Below, piece after piece: positions 31,918 through 40,006 of a stretch of DNA of 64,000 bases. The position numbers and the translations under genes were made by a program. Within the stretch, counting starts at the first letter, position 1, and each line of letters starts with the position of its first letter. The notes below the pieces were generated by a model. That model saw only the letters and a program-made list of their open reading frames with translations, was not told where the DNA came from and searched no databases. The DNA is taken from positions 517,018 through 581,017 of the forward strand of contig CP066684.1 of assembly GCA_016432325.1 (NCBI GenBank), in the 5' to 3' direction. The stretch is from Candidatus Aenigmatarchaeota archaeon. GTDB taxonomy: Archaea; Aenigmatarchaeota; Aenigmatarchaeia; PWEA01; JACQIF01.

Positions 31918-32325
31918 CTATGGGCACCTCGAGGAGTCTGTGAAGCCCTGCTTCGTCACTATCTTTATCGTGTCTCCCGACGTTAGCGTGACGGAGTCCG
32001 TAGTCGCAGTGGCGCCTGTGGCCAGAGTCGGTGCGCTCCATGTCGCAGACGTCAACACGTCGTTCTTATAGACCGTCAAATCGGCCGTTGTTATGGACGA
32101 CGTACCGACGTTTTTGACGCTTATCTGCGGGGTCGCCGTGCACGCCATGCTAAGGATGGCCACTGCTTCCTGCGTGGCGCCTGTGACGCGCTGCGATCCT
32201 TCTGTTCCGCGCTCTGCCGCAGAGGTGAACGCGCGGTTGGACCAGACGAGGAATGCGCCTGCCAGAGCTACAACGATTATGACGATGAGAACGGTCGCGA
32301 GTATTGAAGAAACGCCTTTTCGCAT
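31918..32325 (-). CDS. Archaellin/pilin-like protein, 135 aa
   Basis: Class III signal MRKGVSSILATVLIVIIVVALAGAFLVWSN; the N-terminal helix is nearly identical to the next pilin (AGAFLVWSNRAF) and the C-terminal head is similar, so they are paralogues in tandem, 1 nt apart. The true start is 32325; the much longer frame upstream overlaps the membrane-protein gene. Confidence 0.8.
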   Translation of the reverse strand: MRKGVSSILATVLIVIIVVALAGAFLVWSNRAFTSAAERGTEGSQRVTGATQEAVAILSMACTATPQISVKNVGTSSITTADLTVYKNDVLTSATWSAPTLATGATATTDSVTLTSGDTIKIVTKQGFTDSSRCP

Positions 32326-32330
32326 GGGGA

Positions 32331-32534
32331 TTACCTCTTCTTTCCGCCTACGGCTTCCTCTATCCTGACGTAGATGGTTATGAGGATTATCACGGTCAGC
32401 GTGCTCAGAATAAGCGAGGTTCCTGTCGCTATCTCCAGCGTGCCTCCGACAGTAAGGGCCGCCATGACGAGCGCAAAGGCCGCCAGAATGGTTACGGAAA
32501 TGCTGTTTATCGTCCGCAACTCCTCGAAGCGCAT
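32331..32534 (-). CDS. Two-span membrane protein preceding pilins, 67 aa
   Basis: Two hydrophobic helices with GGTLEIATGTSLILSTLTVIILITI. ATG 32534 lies ~27 nt downstream of minus-strand TATA box TTTATATA; the earlier ATG is inside that box. Its plan matches the 33038-33238 protein, which precedes another pilin in the same way. A role in pilus assembly is inferred from position. Confidence 0.65.
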   Translation of the reverse strand: MRFEELRTINSISVTILAAFALVMAALTVGGTLEIATGTSLILSTLTVIILITIYVRIEEAVGGKKR

Positions 32535-32621
32535 GCATAGACTTCTTGAAAGCCCGTATATAAACATATAGACCGGAGGCTGGACGAGTCAAAAAAGAAG
32601 GAAAAAGAAAAATCCCAGCGC

Positions 32622-33041
32622 CTATGCGCACCTGGAGGACGCGCCTACAGCAGCGCCAGCGACCGTAACGCGAACCGCGTCACCGGAAGCTAACGTAACC
32701 GTTCCGGTCTTGGTCGCGCCGACCGCTACCGTTCCTGTCCAGCCGGCACCCGTTGGCGTCACGGCAACCTCGTTCACGTAGACCGTTACGTCGGTCACGG
32801 CAAACGAGACGCTGCCCGTGTTCCTTATGGTCAGGCTGTTGGCACTGCACGCAAGGGCGTCTATGCTAACCGCCTTCTGCGTGCTTGCTCCATAGGTCTG
32901 GACGTTCTGCGTCCCTGTCTGCTGCGTCTGCGTCAGAGTGCCTGTGCCCCACAGCAAGAATGCCGAGGCCAGCGCAATCACAACGAGCACTATCAGCACG
33001 TTGGACACTATGTCCGAAATTCCTTTGCTCAAACGTTTCAC
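32622..33041 (-). CDS. Archaellin/pilin-like protein, 139 aa
   Basis: Class III signal KGISDIVSNVLIVLVVIALASAFLLWG followed by a head rich in Thr/Ala/Val repeats ending SSRCA. It starts inside the stop of the 33038 membrane gene (ATGA overlap). It resembles the two pilins downstream in length and end. Confidence 0.8.
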   Translation of the reverse strand: MKRLSKGISDIVSNVLIVLVVIALASAFLLWGTGTLTQTQQTGTQNVQTYGASTQKAVSIDALACSANSLTIRNTGSVSFAVTDVTVYVNEVAVTPTGAGWTGTVAVGATKTGTVTLASGDAVRVTVAGAAVGASSRCA

Positions 33042-33238
33042 CTTTTCTTGGCTGCCTTGGTTCCCAGTCTGGCGTTTATCGACAGCAGGATAAGGGCCAT
33101 CAGCAGGTTGACGACGAGCGTCAGTCCGCTGACTAGGTTCATGTATCCGCCGGCGATGGACGCCGTCACGACAAGGGCCAATGCGGCCAGTATGAAAGCT
33201 GAGACGTTGCTTGACGAAACGAACTCTTCGGCCTTCAT
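33038..33238 (-). CDS. Two-span membrane protein preceding a pilin, 66 aa
   Basis: Two hydrophobic helices with GGYMNLVSGLTLVVNLLMALI and a basic tail GTKAAKKR. A TATA box CTTATAAAC is centred ~27 nt upstream of ATG 33238. Paralogous in plan to 32331-32534; each is coupled to a downstream pilin. Confidence 0.65.
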   Translation of the reverse strand: MKAEEFVSSSNVSAFILAALALVVTASIAGGYMNLVSGLTLVVNLLMALILLSINARLGTKAAKKR

Positions 33239-33289
33239 GTGCGGAATTGGGATAAGACGGTTTATAAGCGTTATGGGGGGTTATAGTCC

Positions 33290-33409
33290 TTATGCCTCTC
33301 TCTCGGTCTCTTCCTTCTCGCGCTTCAGCTTCCTTACGGTCGGCACGAGTCCGTCAACGTCCGTTCCCAGACGCTGAGCGAGCGTCCGAACGACGCGCAC
33401 AGCGTTCAC
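33290..33409 (-). CDS. Small ORF overlapping the alaS stop, 39 aa
   Basis: GTG start at 33409 overlaps the alaS TGA (GTGA), so it is translationally coupled. The peptide is basic and helical (MNAVRVVRTLAQRLGTDVDG ... VRKLKREKEETEREA), ending TAA at 33292-33290. No family can be assigned at this length. Codon use resembles alaS. Confidence 0.45.
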   Translation of the reverse strand: MNAVRVVRTLAQRLGTDVDGLVPTVRKLKREKEETEREA

Positions 33410-36084
33410 TTTACCCGTTCCTTTAGCCATTCGACAGCCTCCTCTATCTTTTCCCTCTTTATTGTGCCCTGTCCGAGAACAGGTGTCCCGCCTCCCTTGC
33501 CGCCAACCGTCGCGAAGAGCTCCTTCAGGATGCGGCCGACGTGATAGTCGCGCGCCGCCAGCTCGCCGGCCGAAGCGAACACAGGAGCGTCCTCGGCGGT
33601 TTCGCCTATGAGAAATATCACAGTGTCTTCGCGCGACAGTTCCCCGCTCATCTTCTGCAGGGCGCGCGCGTCTCCTGCGACGTGGGCGACGAGGACGTGC
33701 ACGTCACGGATCTCTACGAACGTCATTCCTTCCGCGGCGCGCTTTGCCCTGTGCCCCATCGCCTGTTCGGCTTTCTTTCTCGCATCTTTCAGATCCTCCG
33801 CGAGCTTTTCTATTGCGTCCGGAACCTCCGCCGACCGTACGTTCAAAAGTTCGCCCAGCTCTTCCAGAACGCCCGCGCATTTGGATTCATAGTCCTCTGC
33901 CGCGCGGCCTGCCACGAAGTGCACGCGCACGATACCGTCCTGCACGCGCTCTGTCCCTGTGATTATTATCTTTCCGACGGTTGACGTGTTATCCGAATGC
34001 GTGCCTCCGCACGCCTCTATGTCATGATTCTCGATGTTCACTATCCGTATGTCGCCCCAAGGAACACCCCCCTGATAGATTCCAAAACCGTATTTCGCTT
34101 CGGCGTCCTCTGTCGTGTGCACGCTTTTTGTTATGCGCCTGCCCTCGCGAACTATCTTGTTCGCGCGCTCCTCCAGTTCCCCAAGTTCTTTCTCTGTCAG
34201 CGGCTTGTAGTGAGTCACGTCGATGCGCGCGTGGTCCACGTCCTTGAGCGCGCCGTGCTGCCAAGCGTGCGTTCCGAACATCGCACGCGCGCAGCCGTTG
34301 ATGATGTGCGTGGCATCGTGGTGCTGCGTTAATTGCATGCGGCGCGGCTCGTCTACTTTGCATCTTACACGGTCTCCGCGCGAGAGCGCCTTCGCGTCCG
34401 CGACCTTGTGGAATACGATTCCGTTGTCCTTCTGAACGTCTGTGACGCGAACCCCGCCTATCGTTCCAGTATCGTACATCTGGCCGCCCCCTTCGGGGTA
34501 GAAAGCCGTTGTGTCGAGAACTATCCATTCGCCCTGAACGTCCGCGACGACAGCGTCGTGTTCCAGCGTTCGCGTATAACAAAGCTGCTTGGTCGGCGCC
34601 AGACTCTCCGTAGAGAACGTCCTCTTTTTTCCCGCTGCCTTCTCTTCCATGTGCTTTTCCGTGACGCGCGCGTAAAAATCGGCGGGTATCGTGACGTCTA
34701 TTCCTTCTTTCCTCGCCTCGGCTTCGATGAGCTCTGGCGTGACTCCTTCGGAATCGTAGAGCGTTACTAGCGTTTCGTCCGTTATCTTTTGTTTGGACGC
34801 GACCAGCGCGGTCACGCGCTTCCTCACCTTCGCTTTCGTATCGGCGAACTTCTTCAGGTCCGTCTCTATTATGTCGCGGACGCGTTCATCGACCACGAGC
34901 TCCGGGTGCATCGCCTTGAGCGAGCGCGCGTGCCAGTCCATCACGTCGAGAAGCGTGTAGTCGAGTCCGTACTCCTCTATCAAGCCGTGCGCTCTGCGGA
35001 GCAGGACGCGCAGGTTGTAGCCTCCGCCGACATTCGATGGGAGTCCGCCGTCGACGAGCGCGAAGAGCAGGGCCTTCGCATGGTCTGCGATTGTGTAAAC
35101 GGCTTGCAACGGCCCGATTCCTTTGTTGAGATTGTCAACGCTGACACGCAAGGCCGATGCGATGTCGCTCTTTGCGCGCTTGGCATCCAGAACGTCCTCA
35201 AAGTTCAGCGCTCCGGATATTCTCGAGTATCTCGCAAACAGGTCTCCGTCATATTCGATGCCTTTCTTCATCTTTTCCAGAACGGGCCCGAACGCAGAGT
35301 CGTATGACGTCAGCGTGCCGTTGAGGTACCAAACCCAGCGGTCGAATCCTGCGCCCATGTCCACGACCGGTCTTGTCAGACGTTCGCGAACGCCGTTGGT
35401 CTCCAAGAACTCCGTGAAGACCGTGTTGCCGAGCTCCAGCCCGTTCGCATGGTACTCCAGAGAGTAACCGAACGCGCCTCCGCCGGCCCACGCGTCCTCC
35501 TTGAACGTGAGCGCGTCGGGCTTGATCCCCAGAACGTTCGTAAGAACTTCCCAGTCCAAACGTATCGCTTCGTCTTTCCAGTAGCCGTTGCCTTCTGGTA
35601 TCGCGTGCTGCCCCAGCATCACGAACGCCGAGTGGTGGCGACCTGTGACGCCTATGTTAGGCAGGTCCGTGAAACGCAGGCAGACCTGCGGCACGATGAG
35701 AGGATTGTGGGGCAGAGCAAACGTGATGCCTTTTGGAGTGCGCCTCTGAAAGTTTATTATCGACGCTATGTTGAAATAGAGGTCAGGGCGCCATCGGCAG
35801 ATGACCGGATAGCGCGGCACGCTGGTGTGACCGTTCTTGATGAAGAAACGCTCTACTTGTTTCCACGTTTCGTAGTAGTCCCAGTCCTTCCTGCGCACTC
35901 CGATGAACGAGTAGTCCGCGCACGGGTTCTCTCCGCAGTTCGCCCGCGACGCGTCAAGAGTCCAGAAAAAGCCTTTGCATTTTTCGCACTGTCTGCGCGC
36001 GAAGCCTTCCTTTTCGAAGAGCTCGACCTTCCAGTACTTCTTCCAGTCCTTTTGGAGTTCTTTGATAAGGGCGGATTTGTCCAT
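33406..36084 (-). CDS. alaS: Alanyl-tRNA synthetase, archaeal type
   Basis: A class II synthetase charging tRNA-Ala. It has archaeal AlaRS features: an N-terminal CEKCKGFFWTLD zinc region, the aminoacylation core, an editing domain with HHDATH at ~591 and CGGTH at ~691, and a C-terminal C-Ala domain ending in a short Gly-rich segment. 892 aa matches archaeal AlaRS. ATG 36084 is ~27 nt downstream of a TATA box. The small 39-aa ORF is coupled to its stop. Confidence 0.96.
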   Translation of the reverse strand: MDKSALIKELQKDWKKYWKVELFEKEGFARRQCEKCKGFFWTLDASRANCGENPCADYSFIGVRRKDWDYYETWKQVERFFIKNGHTSVPRYPVICRWRPDLYFNIASIINFQRRTPKGITFALPHNPLIVPQVCLRFTDLPNIGVTGRHHSAFVMLGQHAIPEGNGYWKDEAIRLDWEVLTNVLGIKPDALTFKEDAWAGGGAFGYSLEYHANGLELGNTVFTEFLETNGVRERLTRPVVDMGAGFDRWVWYLNGTLTSYDSAFGPVLEKMKKGIEYDGDLFARYSRISGALNFEDVLDAKRAKSDIASALRVSVDNLNKGIGPLQAVYTIADHAKALLFALVDGGLPSNVGGGYNLRVLLRRAHGLIEEYGLDYTLLDVMDWHARSLKAMHPELVVDERVRDIIETDLKKFADTKAKVRKRVTALVASKQKITDETLVTLYDSEGVTPELIEAEARKEGIDVTIPADFYARVTEKHMEEKAAGKKRTFSTESLAPTKQLCYTRTLEHDAVVADVQGEWIVLDTTAFYPEGGGQMYDTGTIGGVRVTDVQKDNGIVFHKVADAKALSRGDRVRCKVDEPRRMQLTQHHDATHIINGCARAMFGTHAWQHGALKDVDHARIDVTHYKPLTEKELGELEERANKIVREGRRITKSVHTTEDAEAKYGFGIYQGGVPWGDIRIVNIENHDIEACGGTHSDNTSTVGKIIITGTERVQDGIVRVHFVAGRAAEDYESKCAGVLEELGELLNVRSAEVPDAIEKLAEDLKDARKKAEQAMGHRAKRAAEGMTFVEIRDVHVLVAHVAGDARALQKMSGELSREDTVIFLIGETAEDAPVFASAGELAARDYHVGRILKELFATVGGKGGGTPVLGQGTIKREKIEEAVEWLKERVK

Positions 36085-36198
36085 AGGAAATCTGAATGCT
36101 AGCCAGCGATATATAGATATACGCGCTACGCTGTTGCATGAGCAACGACGCGGCCAATTAGAAAAAAACGAAAAATCAGGTCATGCGATTGGCCGCTG

Positions 36199-36930
36199 TC
36201 ACGGCACGGGCCGTGATAGAATGGAGAGCCCACTCGCGAAAGAGTCGAGGCCCCTCCTGATAGCGGGATTCGCGATGAAATTCACCGGCCGCATGCTCTC
36301 CCCGCCTGCATAGTTGTTGGCCAAGGCGCCAAAGTATTCCGCTATGCACATGCCGTAGTCCTTCTCGATCCAAGCATCGACTTCGCCTGTCCCGGCTGCT
36401 GAAAGCTTTGCGTTAAGTTCTGCCATGGTAACATCTAGGACGCATGCGTAGACCGTCTGGAATTCGTTGGTTCGAGGATTGTAATGCTCGCCTATGAACC
36501 GTAACGGATCCTTTCGGAGAACGGAGACCGAGACGCCTGTCTCTTCGGCAACCTCGCGGAAGGCCGTCGATTCTAATGGCTCGGGCTCGTACCGATCCGC
36601 AATAAGAACGGCCGCCCTCTGGCCTGCGACACTTGCGAGATCAATCTTGCCCGGCTCCCACTTCTTTTGTAACCCGCGGCGTTGCAGGAACACCGTACCT
36701 CTATTTGTAAAGAGTAGAACAATGACCGAATCATTGGCCAACTGCCCTTTGAATGCCCGCGGGAAAACGGCATCCTTTCCATGGGCGAACAACGGTTCCT
36801 CTAACGTAACCGCACCCGTAACTTGTTGCCGTAACCCGATTCCATCGGCAGTTACCGATTGGATTTCGAACCCTTCTGCGACGAGCACTGGCGTCCTAAG
36901 GCCATCCACAAGCCTCTCTCTGAACTTCAT
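36199..36930 (-). CDS. Nudix hydrolase-like protein
   Basis: Contains a Nudix-type box ESTAFREVAEETGV (~135-148) after GKIDLASVAGQRA; the leading Gly of the classical GX5EX7REUXEEXGU box is not obvious, so activity is uncertain. N-terminal ~80 residues form a separate domain, as in IPP isomerase-like Nudix proteins. 243 aa. It diverges from the 36958 gene. Confidence 0.65.
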   Translation of the reverse strand: MKFRERLVDGLRTPVLVAEGFEIQSVTADGIGLRQQVTGAVTLEEPLFAHGKDAVFPRAFKGQLANDSVIVLLFTNRGTVFLQRRGLQKKWEPGKIDLASVAGQRAAVLIADRYEPEPLESTAFREVAEETGVSVSVLRKDPLRFIGEHYNPRTNEFQTVYACVLDVTMAELNAKLSAAGTGEVDAWIEKDYGMCIAEYFGALANNYAGGESMRPVNFIANPAIRRGLDSFASGLSILSRPVP

Positions 36931-36957
36931 GGTTTGAAATGTTTCTCCGGAGCATAT

Positions 36958-37266
36958 ATGATTGACTCCGTCGTATCTGCTGGAGCCCGAGAGTCCGGAT
37001 TTGGAACTATGGCGGAGAAAAGGACAGCGACAAGACCGCCTTTCATCATGCGCGGAAAAACCATTTCCGCGACATGGGAGACGAGCATCAAACGAGTCCT
37101 GAGGTCAGGACAAGCGGTTCCGAGCGAGCGCGGCGGCATGTGCCTCGACGGTGTGCCCTTCGAATACGCCCTCGGCGACAAGAATTTCAGCTCGCAGCTC
37201 AAGAAAGACTACCAGACGTTCGAGAGAAAGCCGTGGACATCCAACAGAAAGGATATTCAATTCTGA
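36958..37266 (+). CDS. Hypothetical protein, ~102 aa
   Basis: Not recognised; a basic, soluble protein with many aromatic and charged residues near the end (KKDYQTFERKPWTSNRK). The start is uncertain: ATG 36958, ATG 37009 (MAEKRTATRPP) or the upstream frame from 36859. It converges on rpl12. Confidence 0.4.
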   Translation: MIDSVVSAGARESGFGTMAEKRTATRPPFIMRGKTISATWETSIKRVLRSGQAVPSERGGMCLDGVPFEYALGDKNFSSQLKKDYQTFERKPWTSNRKDIQF

Positions 37267-37305
37267 CTATAGATTCCACTGTCGAGGTAAAAAAAGCGGC
37301 TCCCA

Positions 37306-37608
37306 TCATCCGAACAGTCCGGCGAGTCCTTCAGCTGCTTCCTCTTCCTTCTTCTCGTCTTTCTTCTCTTCCTTCTTCTCTGCGTGCGCTCCTGCTGCTG
37401 GCGCTGCGGCCGGCGCGGCTACTGCGACTGGCATCGCGGCCTTCTCTATGGCGGCCTTGATGTCCACTCCTTGTAGCGCTGCTACGAGCGCTTTGACGCG
37501 CGCTTCGTCCGCGTGCTCGCCTGTGGCGTCAAGCACTTTTTTAAGGTGCGTCTCGTCGACGGGCTTGCCGGCGCTGTGGAGCAACAGAGCTGCGTGTATA
37601 TACTCCAT
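37306..37608 (-). CDS. rpl12: Ribosomal protein P1 (L12 stalk)
   Basis: Acidic stalk protein that recruits translation factors. 100 aa: N-terminal dimerisation helices ([19 protein letters not shown]), an Ala/Pro hinge, a Lys/Glu-rich stretch and the conserved tail [12 protein letters not shown] that contacts aEF-2 and aIF5B. It ends the uL1-uL10-P1 operon, 1 nt after uL10. Confidence 0.95.
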   Translation of the reverse strand: MEYIHAALLLHSAGKPVDETHLKKVLDATGEHADEARVKALVAALQGVDIKAAIEKAAMPVAVAAPAAAPAAGAHAEKKEEKKDEKKEEEAAEGLAGLFG

Positions 37609-37609
37609 T

Positions 37610-38542
37610 TTATTTCACCTGTTCTTTTTGTTCTCCTTCTGGAGGAGCTTGAACCGATTCTTGAGGGACCTGCGCCTTGAGCGCGACGAACTCGCGCGCG
37701 TGCTTCGCGAGAAGCTCTTCGATGACGCCCTTCTCGTACGCGCCGCTCTCGACCGCGACAGCGCGCGCCTCGCGGTAGGCCTTTTGTATTGCGAGCGGGG
37801 CCGTCTGCGCGGTGATGTATCCTGCGTTGAGCGAGAGGTTTATCGCGGCGGTTATCGCCTGCGCCAGAGACGCGTTGAACGCCGCCTCGTCGATGCGCAG
37901 AACGCTCTTATCGTAGACGAGCCCGCCTTCATAGACAGCCACCATGTCGAGCCCGATTTCCATCGGCTTGATGCTCAGCATGTTCAATACGTTAACAATC
38001 TCCGGCTTGATGGCTTCGCCGTACTTGGTGACGATTTTGTCTTCCATGATGTGAATCTTTCCGCCAACTACTTTGGCCTTCAAACCTGCGGACGAGAACG
38101 TGCCTATCGCCGGACCCGGAGGCATGCCTGTGTCGCCACCCTTGACCAGTATGTCTTTGGGCGCGATGTCTCCTGCCTTTGCCGGAGCTTCTGACTTGTT
38201 CTGCTCGAGAAACTTGAAAAGAGAGAACGGGTTCATGTCGCTGAATATCATCGCAGGCTGGACGTGCGGCTTTGCGAGATATTCGTCCATCGCCTTCAGT
38301 TCTTTCTGGTTGAGACCGTCAATCGCGTGCTGGAATATCGCCTTTTTGGTCGTAAAAATCTTCGCCTTGCCGTCGAGCTTGAGGCGCATCTCCTGCAGCT
38401 GCGCGGCCGGCAGCTTGTGGATGTTTATCAGCCCTATGACCGAGTGTTTCTTCACGTTTTCCTGGACCGTCGCGACGCCCTCGACCTTCGCGGGGCTCAG
38501 TCCTTCGCGGCCTTTGCGTTTCGCTACTGCGTGAGACATCAT
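37610..38542 (-). CDS. rpl10: Ribosomal protein uL10 (P0)
   Basis: Anchors P1 dimers at the 23S stalk base. 310 aa: an rRNA-binding N-terminal domain ([34 protein letters not shown]), an archaeal insert domain, and a C-terminal spine helix for P1 binding. The usual acidic C-terminal tail ending GLxxLFG is missing; the protein ends [11 protein letters not shown]. It overlaps uL1 by 4 nt. Confidence 0.94.
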   Translation of the reverse strand: MMSHAVAKRKGREGLSPAKVEGVATVQENVKKHSVIGLINIHKLPAAQLQEMRLKLDGKAKIFTTKKAIFQHAIDGLNQKELKAMDEYLAKPHVQPAMIFSDMNPFSLFKFLEQNKSEAPAKAGDIAPKDILVKGGDTGMPPGPAIGTFSSAGLKAKVVGGKIHIMEDKIVTKYGEAIKPEIVNVLNMLSIKPMEIGLDMVAVYEGGLVYDKSVLRIDEAAFNASLAQAITAAINLSLNAGYITAQTAPLAIQKAYREARAVAVESGAYEKGVIEELLAKHAREFVALKAQVPQESVQAPPEGEQKEQVK

Positions 38543-39174
38543 ACCACCCTTATGCTCGGTCCCATCGTCAGCTTGACGTACACGGAACCGAGTTGCTGTT
38601 TGCCTTTTGGAAGATTCTTTTCCAAGGCGTCTAGTATCGCGCGCACGTTCTCCTCTATCTTGTGGTCTTCCATGTCCTCCTTTCCGACCACCGCGTGTAT
38701 CAGAGGCGTTTTGGGGCTTATCACGAGAGTCTTGGACGCGGACGCTACCAGAGTCTTGAGGTCTGCGCCTGCGGGGAACGGGCGGGGCATCTTTCCTCTC
38801 GGAGCGAGCACCGGCCCGAGACGCTTGCCGACCTCGGCCATGAGCGACGCCTCGGCCAGAAGCAAATCGTAGTCGGCGAGATGCTTGCCGCTTTCCTTGT
38901 CGAGCTTGAGCAGGTCCTGCTTGACGAGAACGTCTATTCCTTCCACTTTTCGCGCTTCCGGGGCCATGGAGTCTGCGAGCACGAGCACACGACCTGCTTT
39001 CCCGCGGCCGTGCGGGAGAATTACGTTCGCCGTGAAGCGGTTCTCGGTCTTGGCGAAGTCTATGCTCTTGAGATTGATGGAGAGGTCCACTGTCTGCACG
39101 AAGTTGCGCTTCTGTCCTGCGCGAGCCTTCTGGATAGAGCCTAGTATGTCTGTCTTCTGCTGTTGCTTCGCCAT
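38539..39174 (-). CDS. rpl1: Ribosomal protein uL1
   Basis: A two-domain uL1 (211 aa) that binds 23S helices 76-78 and, in archaea, represses its own operon by binding a similar site in the mRNA. Typical segments: VDLSINLKSIDFAKTENRF and FPAGADLKTLVASASKTLVISPKTP. ATG 39174 directly follows the stop (TAG) of a 17-codon leader ORF and has its own weak SD GAGGG inside that ORF. uL11 is not adjacent. Confidence 0.95.
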   Translation of the reverse strand: MAKQQQKTDILGSIQKARAGQKRNFVQTVDLSINLKSIDFAKTENRFTANVILPHGRGKAGRVLVLADSMAPEARKVEGIDVLVKQDLLKLDKESGKHLADYDLLLAEASLMAEVGKRLGPVLAPRGKMPRPFPAGADLKTLVASASKTLVISPKTPLIHAVVGKEDMEDHKIEENVRAILDALEKNLPKGKQQLGSVYVKLTMGPSIRVV

Positions 39175-39228
39175 CTACTGGTCCCTCATAATCGTCTGAG
39201 CTGTAGATATGAAACCCGATGGTTTCAT
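39175..39228 (-). CDS. Leader peptide ORF upstream of uL1, 17 aa
   Basis: ATG 39228 lies 6 nt after a perfect SD AGGAGG (39240-39235). It encodes MKPSGFISTAQTIMRDQ and ends TAG immediately before the uL1 ATG (TAGATG), in frame with uL1. The SD is much stronger than that of uL1 itself. The ATG sits in the 5' arm of an 8-bp hairpin. It probably controls or couples uL1 translation. Confidence 0.6.
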   Translation of the reverse strand: MKPSGFISTAQTIMRDQ

Positions 39229-39308
39229 GAACAACCTCCTATCCGTCAAGAACGCAATGGCGTCCGGATAGTGAACGGTTCGACCTTTCTGGTCGCTTAA
39301 GGTATTTA
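39209..39308 (-). promoter_or_regulatory. uL1 operon promoter and L1-site-like leader
   Basis: TATA box TTAAATAC (about 39301-39308 on the minus strand) predicts transcription near 39278. CGACC-N5-GGTCG (39281-39295) lies between box and start site. In the leader, CTATCCG/CGGATAG (39271-39265 with 39245-39239) is topped by GACGC/GCGTT with an asymmetric 5-nt internal loop; its base overlaps the SD. Two helices with an asymmetric loop is the shape uL1 recognises. A third hairpin ATGAAACC/GGTTTCAT (39228-39209) covers the leader-ORF start. Confidence 0.5.
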
Positions 39309-39370
39309 AGGTTGTTTTGCGCGCGTTCGCCCGCGAACAAGGATTTATAGATTTCTATCTAAGGACTGTT

Positions 39371-40006
39371 ATGGCAATCCCGTCGGCAGGCGCGGCGCAA
39401 CCCGCAGGAGGCGCGGCAGAAAGACCGTCGCCGCTGTTCTATCACCTTCCTGAAGACATCGAGATCATGATTGGTATAGTTGAAAAAGCGCTGCAGGAAA
39501 AACTCCACATGGACGAAGCGTATCTAATAGCGCCTCTCCGTCTCTATCAAGAGGATGAAGTTGCGCCTGAAACAAGACTGCATGTAGATGCACGGACTCA
39601 CTGGGAAAACAAGTACAGGCTCAAATGGTCCAGAGACGCGCCTTTTAACAAAAACTCGGCGAGAACGAGCTACACTCAGGAAAGCAATTCCGACAGAGAC
39701 CAGCACGAACGCCCTTCGATTGGAGAGCTCGTACTCGACGGCAAGAAACCATCCAGTGTTGTTTTCTATAGCCTCGACGAAAAGAAAGACAGGAAGCTAC
39801 TGATCGATTTCCTCAGGGCTGGCTACAGAGGCTCGTTGCAGTTTTCCCTATCCGCTCTCGACGATGTCGATATCTATCACTTCAGCCCACAGTTTGTCAA
39901 GATTGAAACGGCTCACAATGTGACGCCGCCTAAATTGTCCAGAGTTACAGAATTTGTAGAGGTCCTGAACTTGCGGAAGTTCGCCGCTCACGAGCTTCCG
40001 GAATGA
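39371..40006 (+). CDS. Hypothetical protein, 211 aa
   Basis: Not recognised. A soluble protein with two charged domains; EKALQEKLHMDEAYL and DDVDIYHFSPQFVKIE are typical stretches. ATG 39371 lies ~26 nt after TATA box ATTTATAG; the frame extends to 39317 upstream of that box, which is unlikely to be translated. It overlaps the nog1 end by 19 nt (convergent). Confidence 0.55.
   Translation: MAIPSAGAAQPAGGAAERPSPLFYHLPEDIEIMIGIVEKALQEKLHMDEAYLIAPLRLYQEDEVAPETRLHVDARTHWENKYRLKWSRDAPFNKNSARTSYTQESNSDRDQHERPSIGELVLDGKKPSSVVFYSLDEKKDRKLLIDFLRAGYRGSLQFSLSALDDVDIYHFSPQFVKIETAHNVTPPKLSRVTEFVEVLNLRKFAAHELPE

Noticed and set aside
32534-32567. Start of the two-span protein at ATG 32567
   Set aside because: That ATG lies within the TATA box; ATG 32534 has the usual 27-nt distance.
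39175-39228. Read-through of the TAG between leader ORF and uL1 (pyrrolysine) giving an extended uL1
   Set aside because: TAG is an ordinary stop here (ftsZ, spt5 and others) and uL1 does not need an extension; a leader ORF is simpler.
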